From Rhodothermales bacterium (GTDB taxonomy: Bacteria > Bacteroidota > Rhodothermia > Rhodothermales > JAHQVL01): a DNA stretch of 61,034 nucleotides. Below the pieces are notes generated by a model. It saw only the letters and a list, made by a program, of their open reading frames with translations, was not told the DNA's origin and made no database searches. Of the stretch, positions 35,059-44,124 are shown one piece after another. The stretch's first letter is position 1; each line of letters starts with the position of its first letter. The stretch is from the NCBI GenBank assembly GCA_034439735.1, contig JAWXAX010000090.1:1-61034 (forward strand), in the 5' to 3' direction. A program made the translations under genes and the position numbers.

Positions 35059-35781
35059 CTACGCCACTCCTTTATACAGCGACACAATCCCCAGCGTCAG
35101 CGGGCGGGCGGCGACATCGGTGAAGCCGGCCTGGCGCAACTCTTGCAAGAAGGCTTCGCCGGAGGGGAACGCGGCGATCGAATCCGGCAGGTACTTGTAG
35201 GCCCCACTGTCCTTCGATATGGCCCCGCCGATGCGCGGAAGCAAAAACCGGGTATAGAACTGGTAGATCTGCTTCACGGGAAACAGCGTCGGCTGACTGA
35301 ACTCGAGCACGACGAACGCACTCCCGGGCTTCAGCACGCGGCGGATATCTTTCAGGCCGGCCTTCAGGTCCTCGAAATTACGTACCCCGAAGGCCACCAG
35401 CGCCCCATCGAACTGCCGATCGGAAAACGGCAGCCGCTCCGCATCGCCGCGCTGCAGCATGATCTCGTCGGTATACCCCAGCCGGGCGATCTTCTCGCGA
35501 CCGATACGCAGCATCTCCTCCGAAATATCTACCCCCACGATTTTTTCGGGCTCGATCGAACGCGCCTCGATCGCCAGATCCGCCGTCCCCGTCGCCACGT
35601 CCAGGATGCGCCTCGGCTTGTATTCGGCCAGCCAGGCCACCGCCTTCTTACGCCAGGCGCGGTCGATACCGCCACTCAACAGCCGGTTCAACAGATCGTA
35701 GCGAGGCGCTATCGCATCGAACATCGCCTCAACGTGTTTCTTCTTACCTTCGACTTCTCCGACGGGCGGGTAGTGTTTCAT
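35059..35781 (-). CDS. menG: Demethylmenaquinone methyltransferase (UbiE/MenG)
   Basis: SAM-dependent C-methyltransferase for the last step of menaquinone synthesis, 240 residues. Family blocks are VEAMFDAIAPRYDLLNRLLS (18-37), IDRAWRKKAV, ILDVATGTADLAIEA (SAM binding, about 59-73), GVDISEEMLRIGREKI, GDAERLPFSDRQFD, FGVRNFEDLKAGLKDIRRVL and YQFYTRFLLPRIGG. In an organism of this type the quinone is expected to be menaquinone, hence menG instead of ubiE. It lies 15 nt downstream of pfkA on the same strand. Confidence 0.95.
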   Translation of the reverse strand: MKHYPPVGEVEGKKKHVEAMFDAIAPRYDLLNRLLSGGIDRAWRKKAVAWLAEYKPRRILDVATGTADLAIEARSIEPEKIVGVDISEEMLRIGREKIARLGYTDEIMLQRGDAERLPFSDRQFDGALVAFGVRNFEDLKAGLKDIRRVLKPGSAFVVLEFSQPTLFPVKQIYQFYTRFLLPRIGGAISKDSGAYKYLPDSIAAFPSGEAFLQELRQAGFTDVAARPLTLGIVSLYKGVA

Positions 35782-35796
35782 GGGTCAGGGTCGTGC

Positions 35797-36780
35797 TCAG
35801 CTGATCAACTGCGTGAGCTTGAGCAATTCGTAATCGATGTTTTTCTTGCGGCTCCACACGTTCCGCATGGGGGTGAGTTTCACTTCGTTGTTCACGATCC
35901 CGACCATCACATTCGCATGGCCTTCGAGCAGGGCCTCGACGGCATGCGAGCCGAGAAGGCTGGCCAGGACGCGGTCCCGCGCATTCGGCGAACCGCCCCG
36001 TTGTGTATGGCCCAGGATGCACACACGCAGATCGATGGCGTCGAACGCCGGATCGGCCTTCAGCATCTCCGCAATACGCGTCGCGCCGCCAAACTCTTCG
36101 CCCTCGGCCACGATGACGATGGAGGAACGCATCTGAGCAGACATGAGCGAAAAAATCCGGTCCTTCACGGAGTCCATGTCCGTCAGCGTCTCGGGAATGA
36201 GCACCAGTTCCGCCCCGCCGCCGATCGCACAGTTGAGCGCGATGAAACCGGCGTCGCGCCCCATCACCTCGACGATGAAGAGCCGGTCGTGCGCGTCGGC
36301 CGTATCCCGGATCCGATCGATGTTCTGGATCGCGGTATTGAGTGCCGTGTCGTACCCGATCGTTTCGTCGGTGCCGAACAAATCGTTGTCGATGGTACCC
36401 GGGCATCCTACAGTAGGCACACCGTGTTCTTCAAAAAATAGGGCCGCCCCACGCAGCGTGCCGTCCCCACCGATGCCCACCAGGCCTTCGATGCCGGCCT
36501 CACGCAACCGATCCGCGGCCTTTTGCCGGCCCTCCTTCGTCCGAAACGCGTCCGAGCGCGCGCTTTTCAGGATCGTTCCGCCCATCTGGAGGATGTGGGA
36601 AACGGAGCGGGCATCCATTTCCACGAAGTCGCCGTCGATCATGCCGGCATACCCCCGCCGGATCCCGAGGACGTCCAGGTCGTGCGCCAGCGCCGTGCGA
36701 ACGACGGCGCGTAGACAGGCGTTCATCCCCGGCGCATCCCCGCCACTGGTGTAGACACCTATCCGTTTGATCACATCCAT
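35797..36780 (-). CDS. pfkA: ATP-dependent 6-phosphofructokinase
   Basis: Glycolytic kinase that converts fructose 6-phosphate to the 1,6-bisphosphate, 327 residues. Motifs: IGVYTSGGDAPGMNACLRAV (7-26), GGTILKSARS, GIGGDGTLRGA (102-112), and PGTIDND (127-133) with catalytic Asp131. GGDGT and PGTIDND, not GGDDT and PKTIDND, point to ATP and not pyrophosphate as the phosphoryl donor. Further blocks are EVMGRDAGFIAL and CILGHTQRGGSPNARDRVLA. The gene is followed by menG and preceded by a DUF1460 lipoprotein gene 39 nt upstream. Confidence 0.96.
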   Translation of the reverse strand: MDVIKRIGVYTSGGDAPGMNACLRAVVRTALAHDLDVLGIRRGYAGMIDGDFVEMDARSVSHILQMGGTILKSARSDAFRTKEGRQKAADRLREAGIEGLVGIGGDGTLRGAALFFEEHGVPTVGCPGTIDNDLFGTDETIGYDTALNTAIQNIDRIRDTADAHDRLFIVEVMGRDAGFIALNCAIGGGAELVLIPETLTDMDSVKDRIFSLMSAQMRSSIVIVAEGEEFGGATRIAEMLKADPAFDAIDLRVCILGHTQRGGSPNARDRVLASLLGSHAVEALLEGHANVMVGIVNNEVKLTPMRNVWSRKKNIDYELLKLTQLIS

Positions 36781-36819
36781 AGTCGTAACAAAGCCTGAAA
36801 TGGGAATCCCGGAGGGGCG

Positions 36820-37731
36820 TTACAACGGTCTCGCCACCACAATACCGATCTGACGCCGATTGTTTTCCACGTACGATTGAAGATCCGGCGAAACCGTCAC
36901 CCCGGCGGAGGTCGACGCATGCAGCAGCCCGATGCGCCCGTCGCCAAACGCATACACCAGACCCGTATGCGCGACATCCAGCCCCTCGATATCCGTCGCC
37001 AGCGCCACGATGTCGCCCGCCTGCAGCCGCTCGTATACCTCGTGGATACGCTCCTGCGGGATGTACGTCAGGCGCAGCGACTGCAGCCGGCCCTCGATCG
37101 TCCGGAGTTCGCCAAACAGGCTGTCGCTGCGGACCAGTTGCGGATAACTCGCCCGGTGTTCGCTCATGAACGTAAGCGATTTCTCGAGCGGAATGCCTCC
37201 CAACGACTCGGTGAGGGGCGCGACGATCCGACGCCGTCCGTTGTCCTCAATCCACTCCGAAAAATAGTGGAGCCGGCTACAGTAACCCTCAAGCTGCCCG
37301 TCGCGATAGCGTTGCTCGGTGAGGTGGCGGGCGAACGACGCGTAATTATACGCCTCGTCGCGGATCCCACGCGCCATGGCGAGCATGGATTCGACGAAGG
37401 TGACGCAATCGAAACCCATGAAGCCTACCACGAGCGTCTCCTCCTCGTTACGATCCAGCGTGCCGGCCTCGTAGGGTGTCTCCACAAGCGTTTCCCCGAG
37501 CGCCTGCATGATCTCGCCGATAGGCTTTTCGGATAGTCGATTCGCCCGCGCAAAAGCCATCGCCGTCTCAAACCGGCGCGCCGTCGCGCTATCGGGCGGG
37601 GCTATGGCAGCCACCTGAACGACGGGTAACGATGCCCCGGTAACCGGGGCGGACTCCTGCTGGCAGCCGGCGGCCAGGATACCCGGCATCAACACGACAA
37701 CAAAAACGAAGGAAGGTCGAAGCATGATCAT
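36820..37731 (-). CDS. DUF1460 lipoprotein, amidase-like NlpC/P60-related fold
   Basis: Predicted envelope hydrolase of 303 residues. DUF1460 proteins have an NlpC/P60-like fold and resemble N-acetylmuramoyl-L-alanine amidases. The signal ends in a lipobox ILAAGC (Cys23). The candidate nucleophile is Cys109 in GFDCVTFVESMLAMARG, and the partner His is in DVAHTGLVYAFGDGRIGLLH near residue 257. CSRLHYFSEWIEDN is another family block. The start ATG directly abuts the aat stop codon, so the order aat, DUF1460, pfkA, menG is likely one transcript. Substrate specificity on peptidoglycan fragments is inferred from the family only. Confidence 0.85.
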   Translation of the reverse strand: MIMLRPSFVFVVVLMPGILAAGCQQESAPVTGASLPVVQVAAIAPPDSATARRFETAMAFARANRLSEKPIGEIMQALGETLVETPYEAGTLDRNEEETLVVGFMGFDCVTFVESMLAMARGIRDEAYNYASFARHLTEQRYRDGQLEGYCSRLHYFSEWIEDNGRRRIVAPLTESLGGIPLEKSLTFMSEHRASYPQLVRSDSLFGELRTIEGRLQSLRLTYIPQERIHEVYERLQAGDIVALATDIEGLDVAHTGLVYAFGDGRIGLLHASTSAGVTVSPDLQSYVENNRRQIGIVVARPL

Positions 37732-38331
37732 CTAACAGATTTCGGTTGTCCAGGGTCGCGGATGCACGTTCAGCGCGGCTTGAAGCCGCAGATCATATGC
37801 GTCGCGCGGGATTTCGACTACACCAAACCGCACGAGATGGGGGGTGGTGAACTGGGTATCCAGCAGCGTATAACCCAGCGCATTGAGCTGTCGGACGAGA
37901 TGAACCAGCGCGACTTTGGAGGCATCGCGCTCGCGAGAGAACATGGACTCCCCGAAGAAGGCGCCGCCTATGGCCACGCCGTAGAGCCCGCCGACCTGCC
38001 GACCATCCAGCCAGCACTCGATACTGTGCGCCTTGCCGCGACGATGCAGGGCGGTGTACGCGGTCACGATCTCTTCCGAAATCCACGTAGCCGGCCGATC
38101 GGCGCAGGCGCGCATCACGCCCTCAAAATCGCGATCTGAAACGACTTCGAACCGCTCCTGGCGCACGAGCTTCAGCAGATTCTTCGACGCCCGGAAAGCA
38201 TCCAACGGCAGCACGGCGCGAGGATCGGGTGCATACCAGTAGATGGCGCCGCCCTCCCGATCGTCCGCCATCGGGAAAACGCCCATGGCGTAGGCGCGCA
38301 GCAACAATTCCGGCGTCAGTTCGGTATGCAT
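37732..38331 (-). CDS. aat: Leucyl/phenylalanyl-tRNA--protein transferase
   Basis: Attaches Leu or Phe to N-terminal Lys/Arg of proteins, marking them for ClpAP under the N-degron rule. From the ATG at 38331 (MHTELTPELLLRAYAMGVFP) it is 199 residues, as expected. Signatures: YWYAPDPRAVLPLD, TWISEEIVTAYTALHRRGKA, HSIECWLDGRQVGGLYGVAI, GGAFFGESMFSRERDASKVA and LLDTQFTTPHLVRFG. An ATG 36 nt upstream would overlap the divergent biotin-carrier gene and adds a basic stretch, so it is less likely. Only about 28 nt separate the two divergent starts. Confidence 0.95.
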   Translation of the reverse strand: MHTELTPELLLRAYAMGVFPMADDREGGAIYWYAPDPRAVLPLDAFRASKNLLKLVRQERFEVVSDRDFEGVMRACADRPATWISEEIVTAYTALHRRGKAHSIECWLDGRQVGGLYGVAIGGAFFGESMFSRERDASKVALVHLVRQLNALGYTLLDTQFTTPHLVRFGVVEIPRDAYDLRLQAALNVHPRPWTTEIC

Positions 38332-38359
38332 GGCCCGGCGCGATCGAGTCGGCTTTGTA

Positions 38360-38926
38360 ATGAACAACCCTACGTTTCGGACCGTGCAAAGTTCATCAGG
38401 CCTTCCCCCTACGCCGCCAGCCGGCCAACAAACGACGCGTTACCGCGTCCACATCGACGAGGCCACCTTCGACGTTTCGCTGCACGTCCTCACGGCCCGA
38501 GTCGGCGATACCACCCACACGGTTTCCCTCGAAGTAGCGCCGGGCGGCTTTTCGCTGATCGTCGACGGCCGCAGCTACCGGGTCCGGGGCGAGGCGGACG
38601 CCCGGGGCGTCCTCGACCTGACGGTGGATGGGGTTACCCGAACCGCGACGGCAAAAAACGAACGCGCCCTGCTGCTTGAACAATACGGCGGCAGCGACAC
38701 GTCGAAAGCCAGCGAGCTGGAAGTCCGCGCCCCGATGCCAGGTCTCGTCGTCAAGATTCTCGTGGAAGCCGGCGCCGCCGTCAAGCGCGGCCAGGGCCTG
38801 GTGATCCTGGAAGCGATGAAGATGGAAAACGAACTCCGTGCGCCACAGGATGGGGCGATCCATCGGATCCTCGTTGCCAGCGGCGTGGCGGTGCAGAAGA
38901 ATCAGATCCTGATCGAGCTGGTCTGA
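38360..38926 (+). CDS. Biotin carboxyl carrier protein (orphan)
   Basis: Biotinyl-domain protein of 188 residues that would carry CO2 for an acyl-CoA or pyruvate-type carboxylase. The C-terminal biotinyl domain (about 120-188) has VRAPMPGLVVKILVEAGAAV and the biotinylated Lys154 in EAMKMENEL. The N-terminal part (about 27-100) is beta-rich (YRVHIDEATFDVSLHVLTAR), as in the BT/linker region of propionyl-CoA or similar carboxylase subunits. I chose the ATG at 38360; an ATG at 38330 would overlap the aat start. No carboxylase or carboxyltransferase gene is near, so its partners are elsewhere. Confidence 0.9.
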   Translation: MNNPTFRTVQSSSGLPPTPPAGQQTTRYRVHIDEATFDVSLHVLTARVGDTTHTVSLEVAPGGFSLIVDGRSYRVRGEADARGVLDLTVDGVTRTATAKNERALLLEQYGGSDTSKASELEVRAPMPGLVVKILVEAGAAVKRGQGLVILEAMKMENELRAPQDGAIHRILVASGVAVQKNQILIELV

Positions 38927-38939
38927 AACGAACCTGCGC

Positions 38940-40010
38940 TCAGTCGGCCCGGCGCGCTGTGTACACTCCGCCCCCCATGTGGAAGGTCACCCCGGTCGGT
39001 TTTCCCTCGGCATCCAGTTCGAACACAAACTCGCCCCCCGTTTTGTCGAGCGCGAACGTCGTCAGCGAGTGGGGCGTGATGGCAAGCTTGCGCCCGTTGA
39101 CCTGGGCGTAGAGACGATCCCCATCGCGGCCGACGGCATAGGCATTTCCGCCGGCTACGTACCGCCCGAAGTAACGGGCAAGCACCTCGTCGGGCAGGGC
39201 GATGGCGCGGCCCTGATACGGCTCGGTGGCCACGATGGCAGACTCATCGAGCTCTCTAAGCCAGACATTGCGAAATAACACCGGATTTCCGTGATCTTGG
39301 AACGCCAACGGCAGGCGCTCGGAGTGGGATGCGTACGGCTTGTTTTCGAGCCATTCCGTGGGCCCCCAGATCTCCACGTTGTCCTGCACCAGCACGTTGT
39401 TGTGAAGGACGGTTACCCGCGCCGGGGTGAGCAGCTGTCCATCGGCGGCGAAGCGTGGCCGGCGAAACACGATGTCGTACGTCTGCCATTCACCGGGTGG
39501 GCGCGCCACATTCACCAGCGGTGGGTACTGTCCGTAGACGGCGGCGGCCTGCCCGTCCGGGTAGGTGTCATTGCCGTACGAATCGAGCACTTGCACTTCG
39601 TACAGGCCCATCAGGAACACCCCGCTATTGCCGCGGCCCTGGCTCTGGCCCATCGCCGGCACCGGCGCCGCCCATTCGACGTGCAGCTGAATATCCCCAA
39701 AACCCTGCTTTGTCCGGATATAGCCGGCGCCCGCAACGGACTCCATGTTGCCCCCTTCGATCACCCATTTTGTCGGAGTGCCGTCCGTCGCTTCCCAGTG
39801 TTCCATCGAGGAACCATCAAACAACACGACGGCATCGGACGGTGGCGCTACCGGGAGCTGCAGCGCGGGTGGGACGACGACGGCGGGACGAGGCCGTTCA
39901 ATGTCGTGCGACCGCCACCGGGGTTGTGCGATAGCGGCGGCCGGCGCAAGAAGCAGTACCGTCAAGGCGAGGAAGCGGGAGCAGGAGCCGTGGGAATGAC
40001 GCATGACCAT
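38940..40010 (-). CDS. Secreted DUF1080 (3-keto-disaccharide hydrolase type) protein
   Basis: Exported glycan-active protein candidate of 356 residues. From the ATG at 40010 a signal peptide (FLALTVLLLAPAAAIAQP) precedes a DUF1080 concanavalin-like domain. Family features include VLFDGSSMEHWEATDG, KWVIEGGNMESVAGAGYIRT, FGDIQLHVEWAAP, GRGNSGVFLMGLYEVQVLDS, and EWQTYDIVFRRPRF. The C-terminal segment (about 270-356) has a separate small beta domain, YVAGGNAYAVGRDGDRLYAQ. Proteins of this family bind or hydrolyse modified sugars in the periplasm. Two ATGs six bases apart are possible starts. It converges with the biotin-carrier gene and follows def. Confidence 0.88.
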   Translation of the reverse strand: MVMRHSHGSCSRFLALTVLLLAPAAAIAQPRWRSHDIERPRPAVVVPPALQLPVAPPSDAVVLFDGSSMEHWEATDGTPTKWVIEGGNMESVAGAGYIRTKQGFGDIQLHVEWAAPVPAMGQSQGRGNSGVFLMGLYEVQVLDSYGNDTYPDGQAAAVYGQYPPLVNVARPPGEWQTYDIVFRRPRFAADGQLLTPARVTVLHNNVLVQDNVEIWGPTEWLENKPYASHSERLPLAFQDHGNPVLFRNVWLRELDESAIVATEPYQGRAIALPDEVLARYFGRYVAGGNAYAVGRDGDRLYAQVNGRKLAITPHSLTTFALDKTGGEFVFELDAEGKPTGVTFHMGGGVYTARRAD

Positions 40011-40122
40011 CGAGGAGTCCGGTGGAAGGTATCGACCCGGCCGGAGGTAGCCGAGCGGGGCGGCAAATTCAGCAAAAAAGCGGTGAGATAAAAGAGGGGG
40101 CGCAAAAGTCCTCACCAGGCCC

Positions 40123-40680
40123 TCAAACCGCCATCTTCAGCGGATAATCGGCTTCGACCTCCCCGTTCGCCATGTCGCGCAGCCGGCGTTTCAGGAGGCG
40201 CCGGCGAAATGGGCTGATGTGGTCGATGAAGAGAACGCCGTCCAGATGGTCGTATTCGTGTTGGATGACCCGCGCCAGCAATCCGCCGGCCTCCATCTCT
40301 TGATCGACAAAATGCCGGTCCTTGTACCGGATCCGTACCCGCTCTGGCCGGGCGACGTATTCGCGTAAATCCGGGATCGACAGGCAGCCCTCCTCGAACT
40401 CGATCAGGTCCTCACTTTCGGCGATTATTTCGGGGTTGATAAATACGAGGGGCCCGATGAGCAACTCCTCCTCGGCCTCCTCGGCCATGGGGGTGAGATC
40501 GGCAACAAACAACCGCTGGGAACTCCCCACCTGCGGCGCCGCCAGCCCGATGCCCGATGCGCCATGCATCGTTTCGATCATGTCGTCGATGAGCTGCTGG
40601 AGCGCATCCGAGCTTTCACGGATGGGGAGGGCAGGATGGCGGAGTTCGTCCGCGCCGTAGACATAGATGGGAAGGATCAT
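40123..40680 (-). CDS. def: Peptide deformylase
   Basis: Metalloenzyme that removes the formyl group from nascent proteins, 185 residues. The three motifs are complete: GIGLAAPQVG (43-52), EGCLSIP (97-103; metal ligand Cys99) and QHEYDHLDG (140-148; His141, catalytic Glu142, His145). The ATG at 40680 gives the typical beginning MILPIYVYGADELRHPALPI. A Glu-rich insertion (AEEAEEELL) lies at about 66-74. It follows ruvX by 75 nt in a minus-strand run of housekeeping genes. Confidence 0.97.
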   Translation of the reverse strand: MILPIYVYGADELRHPALPIRESSDALQQLIDDMIETMHGASGIGLAAPQVGSSQRLFVADLTPMAEEAEEELLIGPLVFINPEIIAESEDLIEFEEGCLSIPDLREYVARPERVRIRYKDRHFVDQEMEAGGLLARVIQHEYDHLDGVLFIDHISPFRRRLLKRRLRDMANGEVEADYPLKMAV

Positions 40681-40755
40681 GCGTGTGCACGTCAACTGAT
40701 CACGAATGGCACATAATACGATGTCGGTCCCAAGGGGTTCGCCCGTCCCGAGCAC

Positions 40756-41187
40756 CTAATCGTCCCCATGTTCCAAATAATCCTGGAGCAGGATCGCAGC
40801 GGCGGCGGCATCGATGCGCTCTTTTTGACGACGCCCCTTCCGCCCCACGCCGGCATCGACGAGGGCTTCCACGGCGCGCCGGGAAGTAGACCGTTCGTCG
40901 ACCTTCAGCACCGGGACCCCGCGCAGGCGTTTGGCGAGGCGGTTGATATATTGCTGAACGCGTTCGGTGGCGGGTCCCTCGTCACCATCCGGCGTGAGCG
41001 GCCACCCCACTAACACACAGGCGATGCCCGTGTCGCGGTGGATGTCCTCGATAGCCTTCACCGCATCATCCGGACTGAACGTCCCGTACGGCCGGGCAAA
41101 GAGGTGGAGCGGGTCGCTGATGGCAACACCCACCCGTCGTGTGCCGTAATCCACCGCTACGATGCGAGGAGGGTCGTTCGTGTCCAT
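40756..41187 (-). CDS. ruvX: YqgF/RuvX family RNase H-fold nuclease
   Basis: Putative pre-16S rRNA maturation nuclease, also annotated as a Holliday junction resolvase, 143 residues. RNase H-like features are RIVAVDYGTRRVGVAISD (8-25; Asp13 as first carboxylate), VLVGWPLTPDGDEGPATERV (about 58-77), VLKVDERSTSRRAVEAL with the DER motif, and the terminal IDAAAAAILLQDYLE. All catalytic carboxylates appear present. It lies between the HU gene and def. Confidence 0.93.
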   Translation of the reverse strand: MDTNDPPRIVAVDYGTRRVGVAISDPLHLFARPYGTFSPDDAVKAIEDIHRDTGIACVLVGWPLTPDGDEGPATERVQQYINRLAKRLRGVPVLKVDERSTSRRAVEALVDAGVGRKGRRQKERIDAAAAAILLQDYLEHGDD

Positions 41188-41208
41188 AGCAGGGCGCAGA
41201 GGGCTGCC

Positions 41209-41598
41209 TCAGGGTCGGTTCCGCCCGTTCGACAGGGCCTCCGTTTCGTCCGCGCTCCCGTCCGGAATGGCATACTGGAGCTTCTTCAGCGGCACCTGGA
41301 GAATCTTTTTAAGCCGCTTGCTGGGCTTGAAATGGGTCTTTCGCCGGCTCGGAATAAACACCGTCTCGTTGGTTTTGGGGTTGCGCGCTTTTGGCTTGGC
41401 TTTGGTGCGTTTGACCTCGAAAACGCCAAAATCGCGTAATTCGATGCGCACTTCAGGATCCGCCTCTACCATCAACTCGGCCAGGGCCTGGATGACGGCA
41501 CCCACCCATGGCTCGCTCTTGTAAATCGGCTCGTCCATAATATCCGAAACCTTGCGGGCGACGTCTTTCTTGGTGAGCGTCTTGATGCGATCCTCCAT
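41209..41598 (-). CDS. HU/IHF-family DNA-binding protein
   Basis: Nucleoid-associated DNA-bending protein, 129 residues, longer than the usual 90-100. The helical N-terminus is LTKKDVARKVSDIMDEPIYK, the core is VRIELRDFGVFEVKRTKAKP, and the beta-arm tip is RNPKTNETVFIPSRRKTHFK, ending in the C-terminal helix PSKRLKKIL. About 30 extra residues, partly Asp/Glu/Asn-rich, follow the fold. Whether it is HU-like or sequence-specific IHF-like cannot be told. Its position 98 nt after the rel gene puts it in the rel-HU-ruvX-def run. Confidence 0.93.
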   Translation of the reverse strand: MEDRIKTLTKKDVARKVSDIMDEPIYKSEPWVGAVIQALAELMVEADPEVRIELRDFGVFEVKRTKAKPKARNPKTNETVFIPSRRKTHFKPSKRLKKILQVPLKKLQYAIPDGSADETEALSNGRNRP

Positions 41599-41696
41599 GC
41601 GAGCGTATCACGTTTGTGGCTAGTTGCATGGAAAGTAATTACTTACGCGAAAGAATGCCAGCAAAAAAACGAAGAGCATTCGTTCGTGTTATTCGG

Positions 41697-43943
41697 TTAC
41701 TTCTCAAAACGGTATACCCCGTGGATGCTGGTCACGCGTCGGATCCGCTCCATGAGCCGTTTAAGATGTTCGAGATCGCTGACGCTGAGTACGATCGTAC
41801 CCGTAAAAACGCCGTCTTCGGTATCGACGGTGATCGAGCGGATATTCGTCTTAAGATTCTTTGAGATCACCGTTGTGATATCACTCAGGATCCCGACGCG
41901 GTCCTCCCCGACGACGCGCAGCGCCGCCACGAACTCAACATCCTTCTGCCGGCTCCATTCAACCTGCATGATCCGGTCGGCGTGGTTGATGAGCAGGTAA
42001 GGTGAATTCTTGCAGTTGACGCGATGGATTTTGATGCTGCCGTTTTTGCTGAGATAGCCGTAGACTTCATCGCCTGGAATCGGGTTGCAACATCCGGCAT
42101 ATCCGGTGACGATGTCCGTATGGAGTTCGCCATCGATCATCAGGGCGGGTGAACCCGATGACTGGGCGGCATCCAGAAACGAGCTGTACTGGAGCTGGGC
42201 CGTCGTATCCTGAACCTCCGGCGTCACCTCCTCCTCGGCCGGCGTCTCGGGTTTCGCCTGGATCTGACGCAGGAGTTCATTCGGATCGAAGAGGCCGGCT
42301 CCGATCTCATAAAACATGTGCTGGGGACTGGGAAATTTGAGCCGCGTCGCGTGTCGCTGGAGCTCCCGATCGTCGATCTGGAGATGTGCGCGTTTGATTT
42401 TCCGCTTCCAGATCGTCAACCCGGCCTCCACCGTCTGCCGGCGTTGTTCGTTGATCCAGTGGCGAATCCGGCTCCGCGCCTTGTGGGTCACCACAAACTT
42501 GATCCAGTCCGCCCGCGGCGTCTGTTTCTTGGAGGTGATGATCTCCAGCTGGTCGCCGCTCGCCAGTTCGTGTGAAAGCGGCACCATCTTGCCGTTCACC
42601 TTCGCGCCGATGCAATGGTACCCGACCTCCGTGTGCACCTGGAAGGCGAAGTCGACCGGCGTAGCGCCACGCGGAAGGTTCAGGAGCGACCCTTTCGGCG
42701 TAAAAACGTAGATTTCTTCGTCATACAGGTTGAGACGGAACTCCTGGACGAATTCGGTGGCATGCTCGGGCCGAGGGTTTTCGAGCAGGTCGCGCACCCA
42801 CGATAGCCACTTATCCATGTGGACATCGGCGGTCTCGAAGCCCTCCTTGTATTTCCAGTGGGCCGCGAGGCCGCGTTCGGCCACCTCGTGCATCTCCTGG
42901 GTGCGGATTTGCACCTCCACGCGCCGGCCTCGTGGGCCCAGCACGGTCGTGTGCAGGCTCTGGTAACCGTTCGACTTGGGCACCGAGATAAAATCCCGGA
43001 AGCGTTCGGGCAGGGGCCGGTACAGGTCTGTGATGATCGAATACACCCGCCAGCAGTCCTCTTTCCCTTTCCGTCCGGTGCTCTTCGTTACGATGCGTAT
43101 GGCGAAGAGGTCGTAGATCTCATTCAGCGGCTTGCCCTGCTCGCGCATCTTCCGGTAGATAGAGAAGATGCGTTTGGGCCGGCCGTAGATGTCGACATCA
43201 AACCCTTCTTTTTGCAGTCGATCGCGTAGGGGTTCGATAAATGAGGCGACGTAGGCCTCGCGCTCCTTCTTTGTGGCGCTCAGACCGCGGGCGATCTCCG
43301 AGTACGCCTCTCGTTCAAGGGCTTTGAGCGACAGGTCTTCCAGTTCGCCTTTGATCGCAAAGAGGCCGAATCGATGGGCCAGCGGAGCGTAGAGTTCGAG
43401 CGTCTCGCTGGCGATCTTGAGTTGTTTTTTCTTTGGCAGCGAACTGAGCGTCCGCATGTTGTGGAGGCGGTCCGCGAACTTGACCAGGATGACTCGGATA
43501 TCCGAGGCCATCGAAAGCATCAGTTTGCGGACGTTTTCGGCCTGCCCGGTCTCGCGCGAAGAGAAGACATCCGCGATTTTCGTCAGACCATCGATGATGA
43601 GGGCCATGGCCGGCCCGAACTCCTGACGGATGTAGTCCAGCGAAAACTCCGTATCCTCCACCACGTCGTGCAAGAGCGCGGCGGCAACGCTGACATCGTC
43701 AAACCCGACTTCTTGAGCAACGATCAGCGCTACCTCGAGGGGGTGGCTGATGTACTTTTCGCCCGATGCCCGCACGTCGTTGCGGTGCGCCCAGTACCCC
43801 AGCTTAAACGCGCGCTCGATCAGGTCCTCATCGACACTTCTCAGATTGGCGCGACAACTCCTGAGCAGCTCCAACAGCTTCTCCTGATACCCCGGTTCGA
43901 CGCGTAAGTCCGAGTTATTAAGTCGTGATGAGGCCTGAATCAT
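41697..43943 (-). CDS. Bifunctional (p)ppGpp synthetase/hydrolase (RelA/SpoT family)
   Basis: Stringent-response enzyme of 748 residues. The N-terminal HD hydrolase domain has YISHPLEVALIVAQEVG (His67) and ALLHDVVEDTEF (His92, Asp93, Glu96, Asp97), so hydrolase activity should be intact. The synthetase domain has NEIYDLFAIRIV and KSNGYQSLHTTVLGPRG. TGS (EIYVFTPKGSLLNLPRGATP), helical, zinc-finger-like (GYAGCCNPIPGDEVYGYL) and C-terminal ACT domains follow. With both catalytic halves it fits a single Rel enzyme. An upstream gap of about 180 nt contains the terminator of the ribosomal cluster on the same strand, so rel has its own promoter. Confidence 0.96.
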   Translation of the reverse strand: MIQASSRLNNSDLRVEPGYQEKLLELLRSCRANLRSVDEDLIERAFKLGYWAHRNDVRASGEKYISHPLEVALIVAQEVGFDDVSVAAALLHDVVEDTEFSLDYIRQEFGPAMALIIDGLTKIADVFSSRETGQAENVRKLMLSMASDIRVILVKFADRLHNMRTLSSLPKKKQLKIASETLELYAPLAHRFGLFAIKGELEDLSLKALEREAYSEIARGLSATKKEREAYVASFIEPLRDRLQKEGFDVDIYGRPKRIFSIYRKMREQGKPLNEIYDLFAIRIVTKSTGRKGKEDCWRVYSIITDLYRPLPERFRDFISVPKSNGYQSLHTTVLGPRGRRVEVQIRTQEMHEVAERGLAAHWKYKEGFETADVHMDKWLSWVRDLLENPRPEHATEFVQEFRLNLYDEEIYVFTPKGSLLNLPRGATPVDFAFQVHTEVGYHCIGAKVNGKMVPLSHELASGDQLEIITSKKQTPRADWIKFVVTHKARSRIRHWINEQRRQTVEAGLTIWKRKIKRAHLQIDDRELQRHATRLKFPSPQHMFYEIGAGLFDPNELLRQIQAKPETPAEEEVTPEVQDTTAQLQYSSFLDAAQSSGSPALMIDGELHTDIVTGYAGCCNPIPGDEVYGYLSKNGSIKIHRVNCKNSPYLLINHADRIMQVEWSRQKDVEFVAALRVVGEDRVGILSDITTVISKNLKTNIRSITVDTEDGVFTGTIVLSVSDLEHLKRLMERIRRVTSIHGVYRFEK

Positions 43944-44057
43944 ATCCTGTTTAAATAGGCGTCTTCAGGACGGTTCCAGTGCGTTGTGAGGAGAGCCGGG
44001 GAAATTCTGATGGCCGGTTGGGTGGGCTGGTGTGGCAAGAGGGCATTCCGCGACGGC

Positions 44058-44095
44058 TAAAAACGGAAAAGGCGCCCCGCATGGCAGGGGCGCCT
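44058..44095 (-). terminator. Intrinsic terminator of the ribosomal-protein cluster
   Basis: On the minus strand AGGCGCCCC and GGGGCGCCT form a perfect 9-bp GC stem (44070-44078 / 44087-44095) around an 8-nt loop. It is followed by TTTTCCGTTTTT. It lies 30 nt after the rplQ stop codon and ends the 17-kb S10-spc-alpha cluster. Confidence 0.9.
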
Positions 44096-44124
44096 GATTC
44101 CAGAATCGTTCCGATTTCGCCCGT

